NCBI GenBank assembly: GCA_947359465.1
Contig: OX375878.1
Coordinates: forward strand, 84,914,377 to 84,978,376
DNA: 64,000 bases
From: Metellina segmentata
Taxonomy: Eukaryota; Arthropoda; Arachnida; Araneae; Tetragnathidae
Reading direction: 5' to 3'
Of this stretch, positions 61,043 to 64,000 are shown in pieces. Under the pieces are notes generated by a model. It had not been told where the DNA came from and made no database searches. It saw only the letters and a program-made list of their open reading frames with translations. Within the stretch, counting starts at the first letter, position 1. Each line of letters starts with the position of its first letter. A program made the position numbers and the translations under genes.

Positions 61043-61682
61043 TCTCTTACGTGGCTCACGAAAAAGACGTTATTTGTAATCGCGTTTTGGTAACACTGTA
61101 CGATTGTTTGTTTATCGCGAAGTCTCGCGCATCGATTGAATTTATAGCGTTATCGAATGAAATTTTATTGAAAAAAAAAAAAGGAAATTTTAATGAGCTG
61201 TTGCAGTTAGTTTATAATAGAAATTAAAAAAAGCGGAGGATCTTTTCAGGGCCATTTAAAAAACGGTCCTTTTCAGGGCCAACAATTATAGTTCAACAAG
61301 ACGCTTGCACTACAACTTTCGGCAACAAACTCAATGAAAAAGTGTGGGTAGTTTGAGTGCTGGGAAAATGTACACACAAACAACATGCTGGGTATTCAAT
61401 TTCCAAATCAACGCTCACATTTCCGAGTCAAAATTTGCACAAAGTTTTCATTTGAATTCTGATTTTAGAGATACTGTATATATTTTTTCTGTTATTAAGC
61501 AAATTTAGATTTGAAAAACATTTTTTTGGTAACATGTTTTGTAAACAATCCCTTCTGCTAGGACACATGTCTTCATTGAGGCGAGCGAAGCGAGCATAGG
61601 TTCGCGCAGCGAACCAATGAGGATTGCGAAGCAATCCTCCGGGGGTTGGCGAGCGTTAGCGAGCAGGGGGCAGGCCCCCTAG
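61043..61682 (+). mobile_element. Helitron-like element, family B
   Basis: Starts TCTCTTACGTGGCTCACGAA and ends in GAGGATTGCGAAGCAATCCTC, GGCGAGCGTTAGCGAGCAGG and the terminal hairpin GGGGGCAGGCCCCC followed by CTAG and a T. The 3' block is the one present twice in reverse at 34.8-35.1 kb. About 640 bp, non-coding. Confidence 0.65.
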
Positions 61683-62751
61683 TATTTATTAATTATCTAA
61701 CCTTTTGAATAAGTATTTTTTTTGTCGTATCTGGCAATAGTTTGGTTTGTTATCGTCCGCCATTTGCCTTTGACTAATTGCTACCTAGTGTTCGTTTGTT
61801 CTAAATCGTGTAAGGGAATACCTTTGGAAGAACTGTTTTTGTATTTAAATTTGCCCTTGTAATTACCGTATTGACCTCTTCGAACGTGCTGAAATTTTAA
61901 ATTTCTCCCCTTAAAACGAGCCAGTTCATATTTTTGTCATCAGATATGGGCAAATTTTCTTTTGTTTATTTCTAGTTGAAAAAGTCTTTAATGAACTTAA
62001 TTAATATGTCAGAAGAAATGAAAACAAAGAGAGGTACGTTGAATATCTTTTTCCTAATTTCGGTATCCAATGTAATTTTTTGCGTTCTAGGAGAGAAAGG
62101 GTTAGTGTGGACAATTTTTATAAATTTGTTGAAGTATACAAAATATCATTTTTGCCCTGTCAACTATTTTTTTTTACAATAATGTGCTCTTTTATATTGG
62201 AGTATAGTTTTTTTAATAATATTTTATTTAAAAAAAGTTGTTTTTACCACTAGCCCTAGTTAGAATACGTTTTATTTAGTGGAAAAATTATTTTAATGTA
62301 GAAATGGAATTATGCTTCTATTTTGCAATGGAGTTAGACAAATCAACATTAAATGTCAACTGAGATGTGCAAATTGTGCTACCAGCAAAATCTGATGATT
62401 GTTCAGCTACAATTTCATTTCTTGATATTTGTGATACGGGTCATTCTTGCAAAATAGGCAAAATTCATGTCCCTTCAAAATTTATAGAATTCTATCAGTC
62501 TGAAGATTTTGTCAACTTTCAAGAATAGTTTAGGATCACTTTTATAATCTACAGAATTAGAAAATTAATGACATATTTTTTTATTTTATACATTTTTAAA
62601 ACTTTAAAATGTCAAATATCATTGTCCTGGCATGTCCCTGAGTGAAATTTTACAATTTCTTCATTCATTAGGGTTTTAATATTTATTTATATATTCTTGT
62701 AAATAATTTATTCTGCTTCTTTATACATTTGAAAGGTCATTAGTTACAATA

Positions 62752-62922
62752 ATGGAAATAATATTGCAAAAATTTCCTAAAGTAACTGCAATAACTATTG
62801 TCCCAAGTAATATCATCATTTTCCTGGCATCTCAGATATCATTATGTGGTCAATTAATAGATGACAGCACTGAGTTAGAAGAATACTTTTCAAGTAATCT
62901 GGGGTTGAGGTTATTTAAATAA
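62752..62922 (+). other. Short open frame of unknown status
   Basis: ATG-initiated, 56 codons (MEIILQKFPKVTAITIVPSN ... DDSTELEEYFSSN). About 240 bp upstream another stretch, open from about 62362 to 62527, reads IVLPAKSDDCSATISFLDI and HVPSKFIEFYQSEDFVN, preceded by an in-frame TGA. An exon-like piece at 61976-62033 ends AGAG|GTACGT. Together they could be a decayed gene or exons of an unknown one. No family recognised; weak. Confidence 0.2.
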
Positions 62923-63368
62923 ATAACTCCCACTTTGAAAAGTTATCAACTTTTTTTTTGGTCAGCACATACAAGTTCAGAGTTTAAGGTTTATTTATAT
63001 TGAAGATAATTTTCCTGGCTTTGATAAAAATTAAATGTTTGTAGTAAATTTTTAATTTTTTTTATTATCAAGTGTATAAAAGATATTTCTTAAATGTGTG
63101 TGAAATTCAAACTGAAATTTTTAAGGGTTCATCCATTAAGCCCTGAACAAGCCTATTTCATCATTATCCTGGCCATCATTGTCCTGCCTTTAACATACCA
63201 AGTCAATGATGCCAAGACAGGAAAATGATGTTTTATGTTCAGTATTTTATAAATATTTAAATTATTAACTGAAGACAAATATATTCTTTACTTTTAACTA
63301 TTAACTTTGGTGGAGTGGTAGCATCCGCAACGTTAGGCCGCCAAAGCGATTGTTTACGCCAAATCAAG

Positions 63369-63398
63369 ATGGCGGCCGATGTAAGCAATTCCAAGATG
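63369..63398 (+). promoter_or_regulatory. Paired AAGATGGCNGCC motifs (YY1-like / start-like)
   Basis: CAAGATGGCGGCCG and CCAAGATGGCCGCC lie 27 bp apart in otherwise very AT-rich sequence. AAGATGGCGGC is the known YY1 motif, which in promoters often overlaps a start codon. The first copy reads ATG GCG GCC GAT followed by GTAAGC, a usable splice donor. Confidence 0.3.
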
Positions 63399-63430
63399 GC
63401 CGCCATATACAACGTGAACCTTTGCATACA

Positions 63431-64000
63431 GTGCATAAATAATAATAATTTGTTTAAAAATTAAGAAAAAAGCAATATAAATTTCACTTGAAAATTTTCT
63501 AATATTTCAGTCTGGTTTTCTCCGAACATGTGCGCAATTTTGCGTCAATTTCATCCTAGTTTTGTCACTTAAAAAAATATATATAATAAATAAATTTTAA
63601 AAAAATTATAATTGTTAAAAAAAAATAATAATAATAATAAAAAAAAACGTGATTTTTTTAAAACGTCCGGATTTTCATCAATTTTGAATTGGAAACTTTG
63701 CAATGCATAGAAAATTCAAAACAAGAAATCTTTTTTTAATAAGGTAGTTCTTTTCTGTGATCATAATCCACACAAAGGTTTTTGATGAGAAACCAAAAAT
63801 CTAAAAATTCTTCTGCTATCTATAAGTGTGAAAAAATATTTTTTCACAATTTTTCTAGCAATAAGCATTATGTGAGCAACTCAATGGGGATATTCCAGGT
63901 TATAGAGCCATATATGGAAAGCAAGACAAATATTTTTATTGTAACGACTTTACAAGAGGAAATTGTTTTTTAGAGAAGTCAAAGCGTATTGCGCTTAAGG
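63431..64000. other. AT-rich window end, no feature seen
   Basis: Includes simple A/T-rich tracts at about 63575-63660. The open frame 63782-63970 shows no recognisable domain. Confidence 0.5.

Noticed and set aside
1..64000. CRISPR array, operon or phage-like cluster
   Set aside because: No regularly spaced identical repeats with unique spacers, no compact gene strings and no ribosome binding sites; the gene structure is clearly eukaryotic.

Overview
The window looks like a piece of an AT-rich arthropod nuclear genome, most likely a chelicerate such as a spider. Small coding exons with GT/AG borders sit in introns of up to several kilobases. The transposon and tRNA-derived SINE fauna resembles what I know from spiders. 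A paracaspase of the MALT1 type is present, and insects I know of lack it. Nothing bacterial was seen: no operons, no CRISPR, no rRNA. The organism assignment is inference.

Three host genes can be rebuilt exon by exon with consistent phases. (1) About 166-8528, plus strand: the 3' half of a MALT1-like paracaspase gene (end of the caspase-like domain, Ig-like region, C-terminus); the catalytic part lies upstream of the window. (2) 27956-9940, minus strand: a complete dolichol kinase (DOLK) gene, 11 coding exons, 465 codons. (3) 28205-56313, plus strand: a complete gene for a CCCH - RWD-like - CHY zinc-finger protein, 11 coding exons, 825 codons. Genes 2 and 3 are head to head, with start codons about 250 bp apart, and share a probable bidirectional promoter containing a perfect 24-bp palindrome.

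Nearly everything else is mobile DNA in introns and flanks. It includes Tc1-family elements (1.75-2.55, 3.18-4.68, 40.0-40.8 kb), a Tc1/mariner-like long-TIR element (30.66-31.76 kb) and a long foldback element (14.2-15.6 kb). There are pogo/Tigger relics (22.9-24, 24.7-26.1 and probably 44.1-45.8 kb) and piggyBac-type or TTAA elements (8.8-9.1, 18.98-20.44, 47.4-48.9 kb). Helitron-type elements belong to two end-families (7.3, 38.4, 49.6, 55.1 kb; and 34.8, 61.0 kb). Elements with GGTTCCCAC or CAGGGGTGA ends lie at 19.3, 29.3, 41.0 and 51.9 kb, an unclassified AGGGTGTCCC element at 32.2-34.8 kb, and another with GTCTGGGACTC ends at 56.5-57.7 kb. Several tRNA-derived SINEs and a LINE tail are also present. 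The coding remnants in these elements are broken.

From 57.7 to 64 kb I see no confident host gene, only repeats, a triplicated 80-bp unit and weak exon-like segments. No clearly new molecular system was found. The points most worth following are the domain architecture of the CCCH/CHY gene, the palindromic shared promoter, the chelicerate paracaspase and the repeated motifs inside the nested transposons.
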